Origin: Devosia ginsengisoli
GTDB taxonomy: Bacteria > Pseudomonadota > Alphaproteobacteria > Rhizobiales > Devosiaceae
Assembly: GCF_024707105.1 (NCBI RefSeq)
Contig: NZ_JANQAJ010000006.1
Location: 124,001 to 188,000, forward strand
DNA: 64,000 nucleotides
Reading direction: 5' to 3'
Below, piece after piece: positions 44,008-54,456 of the stretch (its first letter is position 1; each line of letters starts with the position of its first letter). Below the pieces are notes generated by a model. The model did no database searches. It saw nothing but the letters and a program-made list of their open reading frames with translations, and was not told where the DNA came from. The position numbers and the translations under genes are program-made.

Positions 44008-45408
44008 TCAATACCGGTATTCGCCCGACTTGAAGGGCCCGTTCTGGCTCACGCCGATATAGTCGGCCTGGTCCTTGGTCAGCTTGGTCAGCTTGGCGCC
44101 CAGCTTGGCCAGGTGCAGTTCGGCGACCTTTTCGTCGAGATGCTTGGGCAGCACATGCACCTTCTTTTCCAGCTTCTCGCCATTGGTCCAGAGTTCGATC
44201 TGGGCCAGGGTCTGGTTGCTGAACGACGCCGACATGACAAAGCTGGGGTGACCCGTGGCATTGCCCAGGTTCACCAGGCGCCCCTCGGAGAGCAGGATCA
44301 GGCGCTTGCCATCGGGCTTTTCCACCAGGTCGACCTGCGGCTTCACATTGGTCCACTTGAAGTTGCGCAGGGCGGCGACCTGAATTTCGTTATCGAAATG
44401 GCCGATATTGGCGACGATGGCCATGTCCTTGAGATTGCGCATGTCGTCCAGCGTCAGCACGTCGCGGTTGCCGGTGGCGGTCACCACGATATCGGCGCGC
44501 GGGGCGGCCTCTTCCAGCGTCACGACCTCGAAGCCTTCCATGGCCGCCTGCAGGGCGCAGATCGGGTCGACCTCGGTCACCAGCACACGGGCGCCGGCGC
44601 CGCGCAGGCTCTCGGCCGAGCCCTTGCCCACGTCGCCATAGCCGCAGACCACGGCGACCTTGCCGGCCAGCATGACGTCGGTGCCGCGCCTGATGGCGTC
44701 GACCAGCGATTCACGCGTGCCGTACTTGTTGTCGAACTTGGACTTGGTCACCGAGTCATTGACGTTGATGGCCGGGAAAGGCAGCTCGCCGCGGGCATGG
44801 AGCTGGTAGAGCCGCATCACGCCCGTGGTGGTCTCCTCGGAAACGCCACGGATGGCAGCGCGAATGGTGGAGAAGAAATTTGGCGACGTGGCCAGGCGCT
44901 TCTTGATGGTGGCGAAGAAGATTTCCTCTTCCTCATTGCCGGGCTTGTCGAGGATGGAGGCATCCTTCTCAGCCTTGGCGCCGGTGAGGATATACATGGT
45001 GGCGTCGCCGCCATCGTCGAGGATCATGTTGGGGGTCTGACCATTGCCCCAATCCATCATGCGATCGGTGAAGGCCCAATATTCCTCGAGGCTCTCGCCC
45101 TTATGAGCAAAGACCGGAATGCCGGCGGCGGCGATGGCCGCGGCGGCGTGATCCTGGGTCGAGAAGATATTGCAGGAGACCCAGCGCACTTCGGCGCCGA
45201 GTGCTACCAGCGTCTCGATGAGCACGGCGGTCTGGATGGTCATGTGCAGCGAGCCGGCAATGCGGGCACCCTTGAGCGGCTGGGAAGCGGCATATTCCTC
45301 GCGGATGGCCATCAGGCCGGGCATTTCGATCTCGGCGATCTCGATTTCCTTGCGCCCGAAGGCAGCGAGGGAAATATCCTTGACCGCGTAGTCGGTCGAT
45401 TGGCTCAT
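44008..45408 (-). CDS. ahcY: S-adenosylhomocysteine hydrolase
   Basis: This 466-residue NAD-dependent enzyme cleaves S-adenosylhomocysteine to adenosine and homocysteine, relieving product inhibition of methyltransferases. Visible landmarks are [20 protein letters not shown], the Cys-containing [14 protein letters not shown], the NAD-binding [20 protein letters not shown], and the C-terminal [20 protein letters not shown]. An inverted-repeat operator lies 72 bp upstream and a terminator follows. It is a single-gene unit. Confidence 0.98.
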   Translation of the reverse strand: MSQSTDYAVKDISLAAFGRKEIEIAEIEMPGLMAIREEYAASQPLKGARIAGSLHMTIQTAVLIETLVALGAEVRWVSCNIFSTQDHAAAAIAAAGIPVFAHKGESLEEYWAFTDRMMDWGNGQTPNMILDDGGDATMYILTGAKAEKDASILDKPGNEEEEIFFATIKKRLATSPNFFSTIRAAIRGVSEETTTGVMRLYQLHARGELPFPAINVNDSVTKSKFDNKYGTRESLVDAIRRGTDVMLAGKVAVVCGYGDVGKGSAESLRGAGARVLVTEVDPICALQAAMEGFEVVTLEEAAPRADIVVTATGNRDVLTLDDMRNLKDMAIVANIGHFDNEIQVAALRNFKWTNVKPQVDLVEKPDGKRLILLSEGRLVNLGNATGHPSFVMSASFSNQTLAQIELWTNGEKLEKKVHVLPKHLDEKVAELHLAKLGAKLTKLTKDQADYIGVSQNGPFKSGEYRY

Positions 45409-45479
45409 CAGAAGGCTCCGGCAATGACAATTGGGCTGTGCCTCCTGCTATACGCAAGGGCGCGCTCTGGATCAACCAG

Positions 45480-45501
45480 GATATAAAGGAATGTTTATAT
45501 C
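45480..45501 (-). promoter_or_regulatory. SAM-cycle type operator upstream of ahcY
   Basis: GATATAAA and TTTATATC form a perfect 8-bp dyad with a 6-nt spacer, 72 bp upstream of the ahcY ATG. ATAAA/TTTAT dyads are reported for ArsR-family regulators of the SAM/SAH cycle (SahR-like). The regulator is not in this window. The motif match is from memory and would need a motif search to confirm. Confidence 0.6.
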
Positions 45502-45533
45502 TCGTGGGCCTGCCATCCCGCATAAATCACAGC

Positions 45534-45562
45534 TTGACTCTCTACCTATCAATAGGTAGATG
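45534..45562 (+). promoter_or_regulatory. promoter of the TetR gene with operator in the spacer
   Basis: TTGACT (45534-45539), a 17-nt spacer and TAGATG (45557-45562) form a sigma70-type promoter. The perfect dyad CTACCTATCAATAGGTAG (45542-45559) fills the spacer, so a bound repressor would block polymerase. The same architecture recurs before the downstream gene at 46172-46200. Transcription would start near 45569, at the preferred ATG. Confidence 0.7.
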
Positions 45563-45568
45563 AACGCT

Positions 45569-46147
45569 ATGAGCAATTCTTCCTCGACAGCCGACGACAT
45601 CCTTGTCTGTGCCCGCGCCCTTATCACTGCGGGAGGGTATAACGGCTTCAGCTATGCCGACATTGCCGAGGTCGTCGGCATCCGCAAGGCCAGCATCCAC
45701 CATCACTTCCCGAGCAAGGTCGACCTGGTTCGCACCCTGGTGCTGCGCTATCGCGAAGATGCCAAAGCCGGGTTTGCCGCGCTGGAACGGACAGCCTCCG
45801 ACCCGCGCGATCAGCTCGCGAACTATGTCAGCTACTGGGAAAAGTGCATCACGGATGCGAGCGACCCCTTTTGCCTATGCGCCCTTCTGGCCAGCGAACT
45901 TCCGGCCCTGCCGCCCGCAGTGGCCGTGGAAGTGCGGCTGCATTTCGAGACCTTGTCGGCATGGCTGACATCGGCCTTCGAGCGCGGCGCCGCATTGGGC
46001 ATTTTCCGACTTTCGACCGCGCCACGCGCCGAAGCGGAGAGTTTCATGGCCACAGTGCATGGCGGAATGCTGTCCGCCCGCGCTCATGGCGATCCGAAGC
46101 TGTTCGGGATCATCACCACTGCCCTGCTCAACCGCCTCTCCAACTAA
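45569..46147 (+). CDS. TetR-family transcriptional repressor
   Basis: This 192-residue protein has an N-terminal HTH (ITAGGYNGFSYADIAEVVGI, then RKASIHHHFPSKVDLVRTLV) and a C-terminal ligand domain with a Cys-rich patch (DPFCLCALLASELPALP), typical of a TetR subgroup (TetR_C) near LmrA/YxaF. The ATG at 45569 is preferred to the one at 45560, which lies inside the promoter. If so, the mRNA is nearly leaderless. It probably represses itself and the next gene. Confidence 0.88.
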   Translation: MSNSSSTADDILVCARALITAGGYNGFSYADIAEVVGIRKASIHHHFPSKVDLVRTLVLRYREDAKAGFAALERTASDPRDQLANYVSYWEKCITDASDPFCLCALLASELPALPPAVAVEVRLHFETLSAWLTSAFERGAALGIFRLSTAPRAEAESFMATVHGGMLSARAHGDPKLFGIITTALLNRLSN

Positions 46148-46171
46148 CTGGTCTGGCCTTGAGCCAGGCTT

Positions 46172-46200
46172 TTGACCCACAACCTACCAATTAGTAGATA
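46172..46200 (+). promoter_or_regulatory. promoter with TetR-type operator before the membrane-protein gene
   Basis: TTGACC (46172-46177), a 17-nt spacer and TAGATA (46195-46200) mirror the promoter of the tetR gene. The spacer holds CTACCAATTAGTAG, a related but imperfect copy of the operator. AGGA lies before the ATG at 46211. This is the likely second target of the repressor. Confidence 0.65.
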
Positions 46201-46210
46201 GGAAAACCTG

Positions 46211-46792
46211 ATGTCGTCCATTAATGCAAACTTCGCCATCGAGAACGGCTGGCTCAAGTCATACTACCTCTGCCGCGCGGCGTTCTCGGCGGTCTGGGTG
46301 GTCGCCGCCCTCACGCTTGGCCAGCAATATTCCGTTCTCGGCGCCATTCTGCTGGTGATCTATCCCCTCTGGGATGCGGCGGCCAATTATGCCGATGCCT
46401 TCAGGAATGGGGGATTGGCCGGCAACCGCATACAGGCGATCAACGTCTTCGTCAGCTCCGCTACTACCCTGGCCGTGATCGCGGCTCTGCAAATGGGGCT
46501 GAGTGCCGTCCTCGCGGTCTTCGGGGTCTGGGCCATCCTGGCGGGCCTGCTGCAGCTGGCGACGGCAATCCGCCGCTGGAAAGCGGGCGCGCAATGGGCG
46601 ATGGTGCTGAGCGGCGGCCAATCGGCGCTGGCCGGCGCCTTCTTCGTCTTCCAGGCCCAGCAGGCCGTGCCGGCCGTGCTCCCCGTGATCGCCGGCTATG
46701 CGGGTTTCGGCGCCGTCTACTTCCTCGTTTCGGCGCTCTGGCTGATCGTACGCCAAAGCAAACGTGGGGCCGGCGAAGCGCGAAGCGCCTAA
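46211..46792 (+). CDS. six-helix membrane protein, DUF308-like, controlled by the TetR repressor
   Basis: This 193-residue protein has about six membrane helices (for example AAFSAVWVVAALTLG and WAILAGLLQLATAI) and no catalytic motif I can name. The layout resembles DUF308/HdeD-type proteins. Its promoter carries the same operator as tetR, so it is presumably induced by the repressor ligand. Transport or membrane stress protection is a guess. The stop shares CTAA with the convergent DUF2937 gene. Confidence 0.75.
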   Translation: MSSINANFAIENGWLKSYYLCRAAFSAVWVVAALTLGQQYSVLGAILLVIYPLWDAAANYADAFRNGGLAGNRIQAINVFVSSATTLAVIAALQMGLSAVLAVFGVWAILAGLLQLATAIRRWKAGAQWAMVLSGGQSALAGAFFVFQAQQAVPAVLPVIAGYAGFGAVYFLVSALWLIVRQSKRGAGEARSA

Positions 46793-47295
46793 CGGTAAAC
46801 CACCCGCCGCCTCCGCGTGAACGGCAGCGTCACGAAGCGCCACAGGCCCGACAGCACCAGATAGCCGAGGATGAAACCGCCCCCGGCATAGAGAATGCCT
46901 TCCATGGTGACGGGCACGGCCGGCTTGTAGCTTTCGAGCGTACGCCGGCCGATATCGGTATCGAGATAGGCCGGCAGCGACTGCAGGCGCCCGACGGCAT
47001 CGGCATGCTCGATGCGGGTCAGCGTGGCGCTGAGCTGGTCATAGCGCTGAAAGGTGGCGGTCATGGAGGTGCCGCGACCGGCGAGAAAGGTATCGTTGGA
47101 GGCTTCGTAGCGCGCCAGCGCCGCGCTCCGGTCCAAGCCACCCGCGGCGGCCGCGCGGTCGAAATCCTCGGTGATGACGCGCAGCTCGTCCACCGCCCCG
47201 CCCAAGCGCTGGGTATATTGCTGGGCATATTCGGGAAACTGGCTCAACACGAGCGCCAGTCCCAGCCCGCCGATACCGGCAATCATCCGCCGCAT
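46789..47295 (-). CDS. DUF2937 family membrane protein
   Basis: This 168-residue protein has a short N-terminal helix, a soluble segment rich in charged residues (YAQQYTQRLGGAVDELRVIT, then DFDRAAAAGGLDRSAALARY) and a C-terminal helix near residues 130-155 (ILYAGGGFILGYLVLSGLWR) with a basic tail. This matches the DUF2937 layout, function unknown. It converges on the gene at 46211. Confidence 0.85.
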   Translation of the reverse strand: MRRMIAGIGGLGLALVLSQFPEYAQQYTQRLGGAVDELRVITEDFDRAAAAGGLDRSAALARYEASNDTFLAGRGTSMTATFQRYDQLSATLTRIEHADAVGRLQSLPAYLDTDIGRRTLESYKPAVPVTMEGILYAGGGFILGYLVLSGLWRFVTLPFTRRRRVVYR

Positions 47296-47441
47296 ACACG
47301 TCCTCCGCCTCGCAGGGTATCAATGTGGGTGAGGGCGCGGCGTTCCGCAACACAGTTCAGCGCGAGCAGTGCACCAGCCATTGTTGATGAGTTCTGCACC
47401 GGTGCGCGATAAGCTGGCTGCACCAACAAGCGGAGATCGCC

Positions 47442-48134
47442 GTGCGCTATTTCGACTTCAGTTCCTGGCAGGGCATCCTGGCCACGGTGCTCGGCCTGGC
47501 CATGTTCACCCTGATCGGGGTGGGCATCCGCATCGTCATGATGATGACCATCCAGCAGCGGCAGCAGCGCATGAACCGGCAGATCAACGAGCGCCTGCGC
47601 ACGCTGATATCGGCCTACAAGACGCTGGGCGGCTCCTTCACCGGCCGCCTCATCGTCAATCCGATGCATCTGCATGACCTGCATGCCGCGGCCCTGCCCG
47701 AGCCGGTCGACCTTGAAACCGCCGGCGAACCGACGGAACCCGGCCGCGAAAGCGGATCGGATCGTGCCCGCCGCATCCGTGACGCGGTGGAAGCCGCGCT
47801 GTCGGACATTGTGCTGCTCGGCACGCAGGAGCAGGTCCGGCTGGCCGCACAAGCCGCCAGCGACCTGGCAGCAGGCAAGCCCATCCACACCGCCGAACTG
47901 GTGGTGCTGCTGCGCGATTTCATCCGCAAGGCACTCGACCTCGACCCCATCCCGGCCGATGTCACCATTCCCTCGCAAGGCCCGACCCGCCCGCAAAGCA
48001 GCGGTGGCAGCCGCGGCAAGGGCGAAGGGGGCGGAGCAGGTGGTGGAGGCGGCGGCGGTGGAGGTGCAGGCGGTGGCGGTGGCATGGGGATGGGCATGGG
48101 TGGCGGCATGCGCCGGGACGAGGAGGGGAACTGA
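47442..48134 (+). CDS. membrane-anchored protein with extreme Gly-rich tail
   Basis: This 230-residue protein starts at GTG 47442 (CGGAG upstream). A membrane helix (residues 12-35) is followed by a basic coiled segment (MTIQQRQQRMNRQINERLRT), a conserved helical domain (RDAVEAALSDIVLLGTQEQV) and, from about residue 190, a tail of glycines with scattered Ala and a GMGMGMGGGM end. Such proteins are widespread in Hyphomicrobiales without known function. The tail coding sequence is a GGT/GGC repeat prone to slippage. Confidence 0.82.
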   Translation: MRYFDFSSWQGILATVLGLAMFTLIGVGIRIVMMMTIQQRQQRMNRQINERLRTLISAYKTLGGSFTGRLIVNPMHLHDLHAAALPEPVDLETAGEPTEPGRESGSDRARRIRDAVEAALSDIVLLGTQEQVRLAAQAASDLAAGKPIHTAELVVLLRDFIRKALDLDPIPADVTIPSQGPTRPQSSGGSRGKGEGGGAGGGGGGGGGAGGGGGMGMGMGGGMRRDEEGN

Positions 48135-48153
48135 GGGGTAACCACCACCGGCC

Positions 48154-48237
48154 GTCACCCTCGGGCTTGACCCGAGGGCTCTGCACTTGCTGGACCATTG
48201 GTTAGTATAGAACCCTCGGGTCAAGCCCGAAGGTGAC
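48154..48237. repeat. REP-like inverted repeat with 25-bp arms
   Basis: The arms at 48154-48178 and 48213-48237 are near-perfect inverted copies built on CTCGGGCTTGACCCGAGGG, itself a palindrome. The intervening 34 nt are unrelated. The element sits between convergent genes (47442 gene and HPr). It resembles the element at 39410-39530 with a different central core. Confidence 0.8.
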
Positions 48238-48268
48238 GATCGAGTTAGAGGAAATAGTGGCGATAGCG

Positions 48269-48580
48269 CTAGCCCGCCGTCCCCTCGACGTCCTCGTCAA
48301 AGCCGTTATTCACCAGCTCCACGATGGCCTCGAGCGCTTCCCGCGCCTGCTTGCCGCTGGCCTGCACGAGGATGGTGCTGCCCGGGCCGGCGCCCAGCAT
48401 CATCAGGCCCATGATGGAGTTCCCGTTGACCGAGCTGCCATCCTTGATGACGTTGATTGTGGCGTCGAAACATTCGGCGGTGCGCACGAAGCGCGCCGAG
48501 GCGCGGGCATGCAGGCCCTTGGTGTTGACGATGGTCAGTTGCTGCGCGACGGCCCGGTCGCCTCCTGCGGCCGCATCCAT
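48269..48580 (-). CDS. ptsH: HPr phosphocarrier protein
   Basis: This 103-residue protein has the phospho-His at residue 24 in NTKGLHARASARFV and the regulatory Ser region in SVNGNSIMGLMML, the substrate of HPr kinase. It has an extended N-terminus of about 13 residues. In alphaproteobacteria this HPr belongs to a regulatory phosphorelay, not sugar uptake. It overlaps the EIIA gene (ATGA), in the order hprK, EIIA, HPr. Enzyme I is not in the window. Confidence 0.95.
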   Translation of the reverse strand: MDAAAGGDRAVAQQLTIVNTKGLHARASARFVRTAECFDATINVIKDGSSVNGNSIMGLMMLGAGPGSTILVQASGKQAREALEAIVELVNNGFDEDVEGTAG

Positions 48581-48981
48581 CAGCCGGCGCCCAGAATGGA
48601 ATTGGCGACGGTGATGTATTTGCGGCCCGCTTCCTGGGCCAGGTTCACCGCATCCTTGATGTCCATGTCGGCGCGCACCCGGCCGAGCTTGACCAGCATA
48701 GGCAGGTTCACCCCGGCAATCACCTCGACATCGCGATTCTGCATCACCGAAATGGCCAGGTTCGACGGCGTGCCGCCAAACATGTCGGTGAGGATGATGA
48801 CCCCGGCGCCATCGTCCACCTTGTCTATGGCGGCAAGGATATCGTTGCGCCGGCTTTCCATATTGTCATCGGGACCGATGGCGATGGTTTCGCAGCGGTC
48901 CTGCGGCCCCACCACGTGTTCGAGAGCCGACTTGAATTCATTGGCAAGCGCGCCGTGCGTCACCAGAACCAGACCAATCAT
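48580..48981 (-). CDS. EIIA component, mannose family
   Basis: This 133-residue EIIA(Man)-fold protein has its phospho-His at residue 9 in GLVLVTHGALANEF, and DMFGGTPSNLAISVM, the usual active-site loop. No membrane permease is nearby, so it is a regulatory EIIA that receives phosphate from HPr. It lies between hprK and HPr in one leftward operon. Confidence 0.94.
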   Translation of the reverse strand: MIGLVLVTHGALANEFKSALEHVVGPQDRCETIAIGPDDNMESRRNDILAAIDKVDDGAGVIILTDMFGGTPSNLAISVMQNRDVEVIAGVNLPMLVKLGRVRADMDIKDAVNLAQEAGRKYITVANSILGAG

Positions 48982-49156
48982 GCAACGTCCCCAGCCTGCC
49001 AGTTCACGCCGGCAGAGCGGCGCTTACGACATTCCAGTAATCCCTGACCCCCGTCCGCCTGGCGAGCGGGCAAGCCAGGCGAACCCGAACCCGGCCCAAA
49101 AGGACGAGCAAGGGGCAGTCTCGGCTTGGACGGGCGGCGATTCAAGTTGTTTTTTG

Positions 49157-49627
49157 TCACGGGGCGACCGCGTCGGCATCGAGGGCGGCCATGGCCTCGA
49201 GGACCAGCAGGACCTGGTGGCTGACGCCGACCACATCGGCCGCGGGTATCGGCGCGCGGGCCAGCGTGTATCCGGCGATTTCGGTGACCATGGCATCCTC
49301 TTCCAGCATGCGGACCAGTTCGGGAACCAGGTCGATGACCAGATTGAGGGTGACCAGGCTCCTGTGCGGACGCCTGACGATGCCGCGGCCGCGCAATTCG
49401 ATCAAGCCGGCCAGGCTTTCGGGCGCCTTCATGCTCAGGTCGCGCCCGGTCTGCACCAGGTCGACCCGGTCGTCGGAAACAAGGAATGCGGGCAGGCCGC
49501 GGCCCTCCCAGCGGTCCAGCAGCGACAGCGCCAGCACCGATTTGCCGGCGCCGGACGGACCGCGTAGCAAAAGGCCGGTCGATCCCAGCAACAGACCCGT
49601 GCCATGCACGTTTTTAGGCTTGCTCAT
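49157..49627 (-). CDS. hprK: HPr kinase/phosphorylase, short alphaproteobacterial form
   Basis: This 156-residue protein comprises the catalytic C-terminal domain only, as usual in alphaproteobacteria: NVHGTGLLLGSTGLLLRGPS, Walker A GPSGAGKS, SDDRVDLV and the HprK signature near GLIELRGRGIVRRPHRSLV. It phosphorylates and dephosphorylates the Ser of HPr. The position next to chvG/chvI is conserved in this order and links carbon status with envelope signalling. A 175-bp gap separates it from the EIIA gene. Confidence 0.95.
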   Translation of the reverse strand: MSKPKNVHGTGLLLGSTGLLLRGPSGAGKSVLALSLLDRWEGRGLPAFLVSDDRVDLVQTGRDLSMKAPESLAGLIELRGRGIVRRPHRSLVTLNLVIDLVPELVRMLEEDAMVTEIAGYTLARAPIPAADVVGVSHQVLLVLEAMAALDADAVAP

Positions 49628-49639
49628 GCGGGCAATCTA

Positions 49640-49741
49640 GAGCATTTCCTCGTTTCGTTGAAACGGGGAAATTGCTCTAGGTTATTGTTTTGCCGCGTTT
49701 TCGAACCGCAAAACCGTATCCACTTTTGCTGAAAACGCTCT
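49640..49741. repeat. dispersed intergenic element between hprK and chvG
   Basis: This element has two parts: an inverted repeat TAGAGCATTTCC / GGGAAATTGCTCTA (with TTTCGTTGAAAC at its centre) and then GCAAAACCGTATCCACTTTT followed by GCTGAAAACGCTCTA. The latter motif recurs widely between genes in Hyphomicrobiales, from memory. It fills the 112-bp gap between chvG and hprK and could form a strong RNA hairpin. Confidence 0.6.
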
Positions 49742-51581
49742 ATTTGCGTGCACGCGGCAAGACAATCGTGAACACGGCGCCGGAGCGATCCTCGCGATTG
49801 CCGGCGCGAATGGTGCCCTTGTGAGCGTCCACGATCTGCTTGGAGATGGACAGACCCAGCCCCGAATGGTCGCCGAAACTCTCGGTATCGGGGCGATCGG
49901 TATAGAAGCGCTGGAAGATCTTGCCGACATCGCCGGTAATGCCGCGCCCCTCGTCGCTGACGGTCACGGTGATGTTTTCGGGGTCGGTGGTGAGCGCCAC
50001 GCGCACCACGCCCCCTTCGGGCGAGAAGCTCACCGCATTGTCGATGAGATTGGCGAAGACCTGTGCCAGCCGGCTTTCGTGGCCGTTGACGATGGCCGCC
50101 CCCCGGCCGGTGCGCTTGTCCATTTCCACCGTGACGCCGCGCCCCTGCGCCACGTCCTCCTGGATCGACACCATGGCTTCGGCCAGTTTTTCCACATCGA
50201 CCCGTTCCGAGCTTTCGCGGGCCAGTTCGGCATCGAGCCGGCTGGCGCTGGAAATGTCGGTTATCAGCCGGTCGAGGCGCTTCACATCATGCTGGATGAT
50301 GGCGTTGAGCCGCTCGCGGTCCTCGGCGCGCTTGGCCAAGGGCAGGGTTTCGACGGCTGATCGCAGGCTGGTCAGCGGGTTCTTGAGCTCGTGGGCCACG
50401 TCGGCGGCGAAGCGTTCGATGGCCTCGATGCGGTTGTAGAGCGCGTCGGTCATGCGCCGCAACGCCCCGCTCAGATGGCCGATCTCGTCGGGCCGGTCGG
50501 AGAAATCGGGGATTTCGGCGCGGGCATTACCGGCGGTCTGCACCCGCTCGGCCGCCGCCGACAGGCGTCGCATCGGCCCGGCAATGGTGCCGGCCAGCGC
50601 CAGCGACAGCGCGATTTGCACCGCCGCGGCGATCAGCGCGATACGCAGGATGCTCCAGCGCTCCTGCGCCACCACGGAATCGATATCGCCCGGCGCGGTC
50701 GAGAGCAGGATGGCGCCGACCGTGGCGCGCAGGCGCTGCACCGGCACGGCCACCGAGACGACGAGCTGGTTCTGCCCGTCGACGCGCACGAAATCGGCCG
50801 GAGCGCCTGCCAGGGCCGAGGCCACTTCGGGATAGCGGCTGCCCTCGTCGACGCCGTATTCTTGGTATTTGGGGAAATTGTCACCCGGCACCCAGTTGAG
50901 AATGGCATTCCACCAGTCCCATAGGAAGAAATTGTCGCTCTGCTTGGTTTCGATGATCTGCCGCATCACCTCGCCGCGCGCATAGATATTGTCGCTGTCG
51001 AGGATCATCAGCCCGCCCTGGTCGTAGATGCGGGCGCGGGTGCGGGTCGGCGTGATGAGGTTGCGCAGCAGCGGCGCCACCCGTTCCGGATTGATGGGGA
51101 ATTCCAGCATCGGGTCGAAATAGGACAGCGAGGAGACCGTGCCGTCGCCCTGCAGTTGCAGCAGGCGCTCGGGGTTGATCGAAATCACGTCGCTATCGAC
51201 CGTGGCCGAAGCGGCAATGGCCGCAGCGATGATTTCGCCCTGCACGCGCAGCGACTGCACCCGCGCGTCGATCAGGCCGGCGCGCCACTGGTTGAGGTAC
51301 AAAATGCCCACCACCAGCACCAGCAGCCCGGCCAGGTTGAGCACCATGATGCGGCGGGTGAGGCTGGAAAAGATGGTAAAGTCGAGAAAGCGGCTGATCG
51401 CCCCGGCCACTTTGGCAAAAGGCGTGATCACCAGCCGCCAGCGGCTGCGCGAGGATTTCGCGATAGTCTCGTCCGGTCCCGGCGACGCGGCGCGTCCGTC
51501 CGGCTCCGGCGCCCGCCATTCCTGCGCTGCGTCGGGTTTTGCCTCGGGCCTGGGCTCGGTCTCCGGGTCGAGAATGGCCAC
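49740..51581 (-). CDS. chvG: ChvG/ExoS-type sensor histidine kinase
   Basis: This 613-residue kinase has a long cytosolic N-terminus (1-75), helix 1 (about 78-98), a periplasmic sensor domain (about 100-305), helix 2 (about 310-335), HAMP (335-390) and kinase: H-box His397 in FAADVAHELKNPLTSLRSAV, NLIDNAVSFSPEGG and SDEGRGITGD, FGDHSGLGLSISKQIV. ChvG responds to acid and envelope signals in rhizobia and agrobacteria and is kept off by periplasmic ExoR. No exoR is present here. The chvI gene lies 8 bp upstream. Confidence 0.95.
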   Translation of the reverse strand: MAILDPETEPRPEAKPDAAQEWRAPEPDGRAASPGPDETIAKSSRSRWRLVITPFAKVAGAISRFLDFTIFSSLTRRIMVLNLAGLLVLVVGILYLNQWRAGLIDARVQSLRVQGEIIAAAIAASATVDSDVISINPERLLQLQGDGTVSSLSYFDPMLEFPINPERVAPLLRNLITPTRTRARIYDQGGLMILDSDNIYARGEVMRQIIETKQSDNFFLWDWWNAILNWVPGDNFPKYQEYGVDEGSRYPEVASALAGAPADFVRVDGQNQLVVSVAVPVQRLRATVGAILLSTAPGDIDSVVAQERWSILRIALIAAAVQIALSLALAGTIAGPMRRLSAAAERVQTAGNARAEIPDFSDRPDEIGHLSGALRRMTDALYNRIEAIERFAADVAHELKNPLTSLRSAVETLPLAKRAEDRERLNAIIQHDVKRLDRLITDISSASRLDAELARESSERVDVEKLAEAMVSIQEDVAQGRGVTVEMDKRTGRGAAIVNGHESRLAQVFANLIDNAVSFSPEGGVVRVALTTDPENITVTVSDEGRGITGDVGKIFQRFYTDRPDTESFGDHSGLGLSISKQIVDAHKGTIRAGNREDRSGAVFTIVLPRARK

Positions 51582-51589
51582 TGTCGTGC

Positions 51590-52306
51590 CTACTGCTCCT
51601 TGAAGCGATAGCCGACGCCATACAGCGTCTCGATCATCTCGAAATCGTCGTCGGTCGCCTTGAACTTCTTGCGCAGCCGCTTGATGTGGCTGTCGATGGT
51701 GCGGTCGTCGACATAGACCTGGTCGTCATAGGCCGCATCCATCAGCGCATTGCGCGACTTGACCACGCCGGGGCGCAAGGCAAGCGCCTGCAGGATCAGG
51801 AATTCGGTCACGGTCAGCGTGACGCGCTGCCCCTTCCAGGTGCAGGTATGGCGTTCCTCGTCCATGACCAGCGAACCGCGCTCGATCAGCGCCTTGCCGG
51901 TGCCCGGCTCGCCCGCGGCGCCAGCCGGGGCGGACGGATCGCGCGGCGCGGCGCGGCGCAGGATGGCCTTGACCCGCTCGACCAGCAGGCGCTGGCTGAA
52001 CGGCTTGGTGATGAAATCGTCGGCGCCCATCTTGAGTCCGAACAATTCGTCGATTTCCTCGTCCTTGGAGGTGAGGAAGATCACCGGCACGTCGGATTTC
52101 TGGCGCAGGCGGCGCAGCAGTTCCATGCCGTCCATGCGGGGCATCTTGATGTCGAGAATGGCCAGGTCCGGCTTGTCGGTGGTGAGGCCTTCGAGGCCCG
52201 AGGCCCCGTCGGTATAGGTGGCGACCTGATATCCCTCGGCCTCCAGCGTCAGGGACACTGAGGTCAGGATATTGCGGTCGTCATCCACCAGGGCGATCTT
52301 TGGCAT
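51590..52306 (-). CDS. chvI: ChvI response regulator (OmpR family)
   Basis: This 238-residue regulator has a receiver with Asp52 in [17 protein letters not shown] and a switch Lys in [13 protein letters not shown], and a C-terminal winged helix with [20 protein letters not shown] and [21 protein letters not shown] short Pro/Ala linker with [11 protein letters not shown] joins the domains. It is the partner of ChvG and is first in the leftward operon, diverging from pckA. Confidence 0.96.
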   Translation of the reverse strand: MPKIALVDDDRNILTSVSLTLEAEGYQVATYTDGASGLEGLTTDKPDLAILDIKMPRMDGMELLRRLRQKSDVPVIFLTSKDEEIDELFGLKMGADDFITKPFSQRLLVERVKAILRRAAPRDPSAPAGAAGEPGTGKALIERGSLVMDEERHTCTWKGQRVTLTVTEFLILQALALRPGVVKSRNALMDAAYDDQVYVDDRTIDSHIKRLRKKFKATDDDFEMIETLYGVGYRFKEQ

Positions 52307-52551
52307 GGTCTGCCTTTCTTGTTCGGACGCTTGCAGGCATGGCGCGTCGGCCGTGAAACCCTGCTTGCAGGCGACAATTACGCGTTAAATAAGGCGTGGC
52401 CAAGGGGAGTACAACTGCAGGTGCGACCTTCCGGCGCGATGCAACTTCAGTCTTAAGACCGATTTCGGGATGGTTGTACGACGAGTTCACCCCGTATTTT
52501 CAGCTCCATTACAGGTGGCGCCCATGCCACCGACGACGGAGCATATGCCAG

Positions 52552-54144
<1,593 letters not shown>

Positions 54145-54165
54145 TCGTCTCCTCCCGAGACGCCA

Positions 54166-54192
54166 AGGGCGCCCCACCGGGCGCCCTTTTTT
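54166..54192 (+). terminator. rho-independent terminator of pckA
   Basis: GGGCGCCC repeats as a self-complementary stem on both sides of a 4-nt loop and is followed by six T. It lies 22 nt after the pckA stop. Confidence 0.9.
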
Positions 54193-54235
54193 GTTTTGCG
54201 GATACGCCCTGCTTGTGCCTAAGAGAGTGGAGCCA

Positions 54236-54389
54236 CCCCTCGCCCCTTGTGGGAGAGGGGGAAATCCGCGTTCAGCGGATTTCCGGGTGAGGGGGCTGCG
54301 CTACCCCATGCTTTAATGCAGACGGATCGCTCGGCATCCCCCTCATCCGCCCTTCGGGCACCTTCTCCCACGAGGGGAGAAGGGGGATC
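54236..54389. repeat. BIME-like repeat pair
   Basis: The first unit (54236-54295) contains CCCCTTGTGGGAGAGGGG and the palindrome AAATCCGCG/CGGATTT. The second (54337-54389) contains CCCCCTCATCCGCCC, TTCGGGCACCTTCTCCCACG and AGGGGAGAAGGGGG. Both are common dispersed REP-type sequences in proteobacteria. They fill most of the 312-bp gap between pckA and the SleB-type gene. A relative is at 43808-43933. Confidence 0.7.
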
Positions 54390-54456
54390 GGCGGATACGG
54401 CAACAGCCACCCCGTCAAGCGAGGCGCATCAGCATACGAGTTTCGGGAAACCCGCC

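Noticed and set aside
45409..45559. SAH or SAM riboswitch upstream of ahcY
   Set aside because: The leader is short and I see no conserved riboswitch core, only the GATATAAA dyad, which looks like a protein operator.
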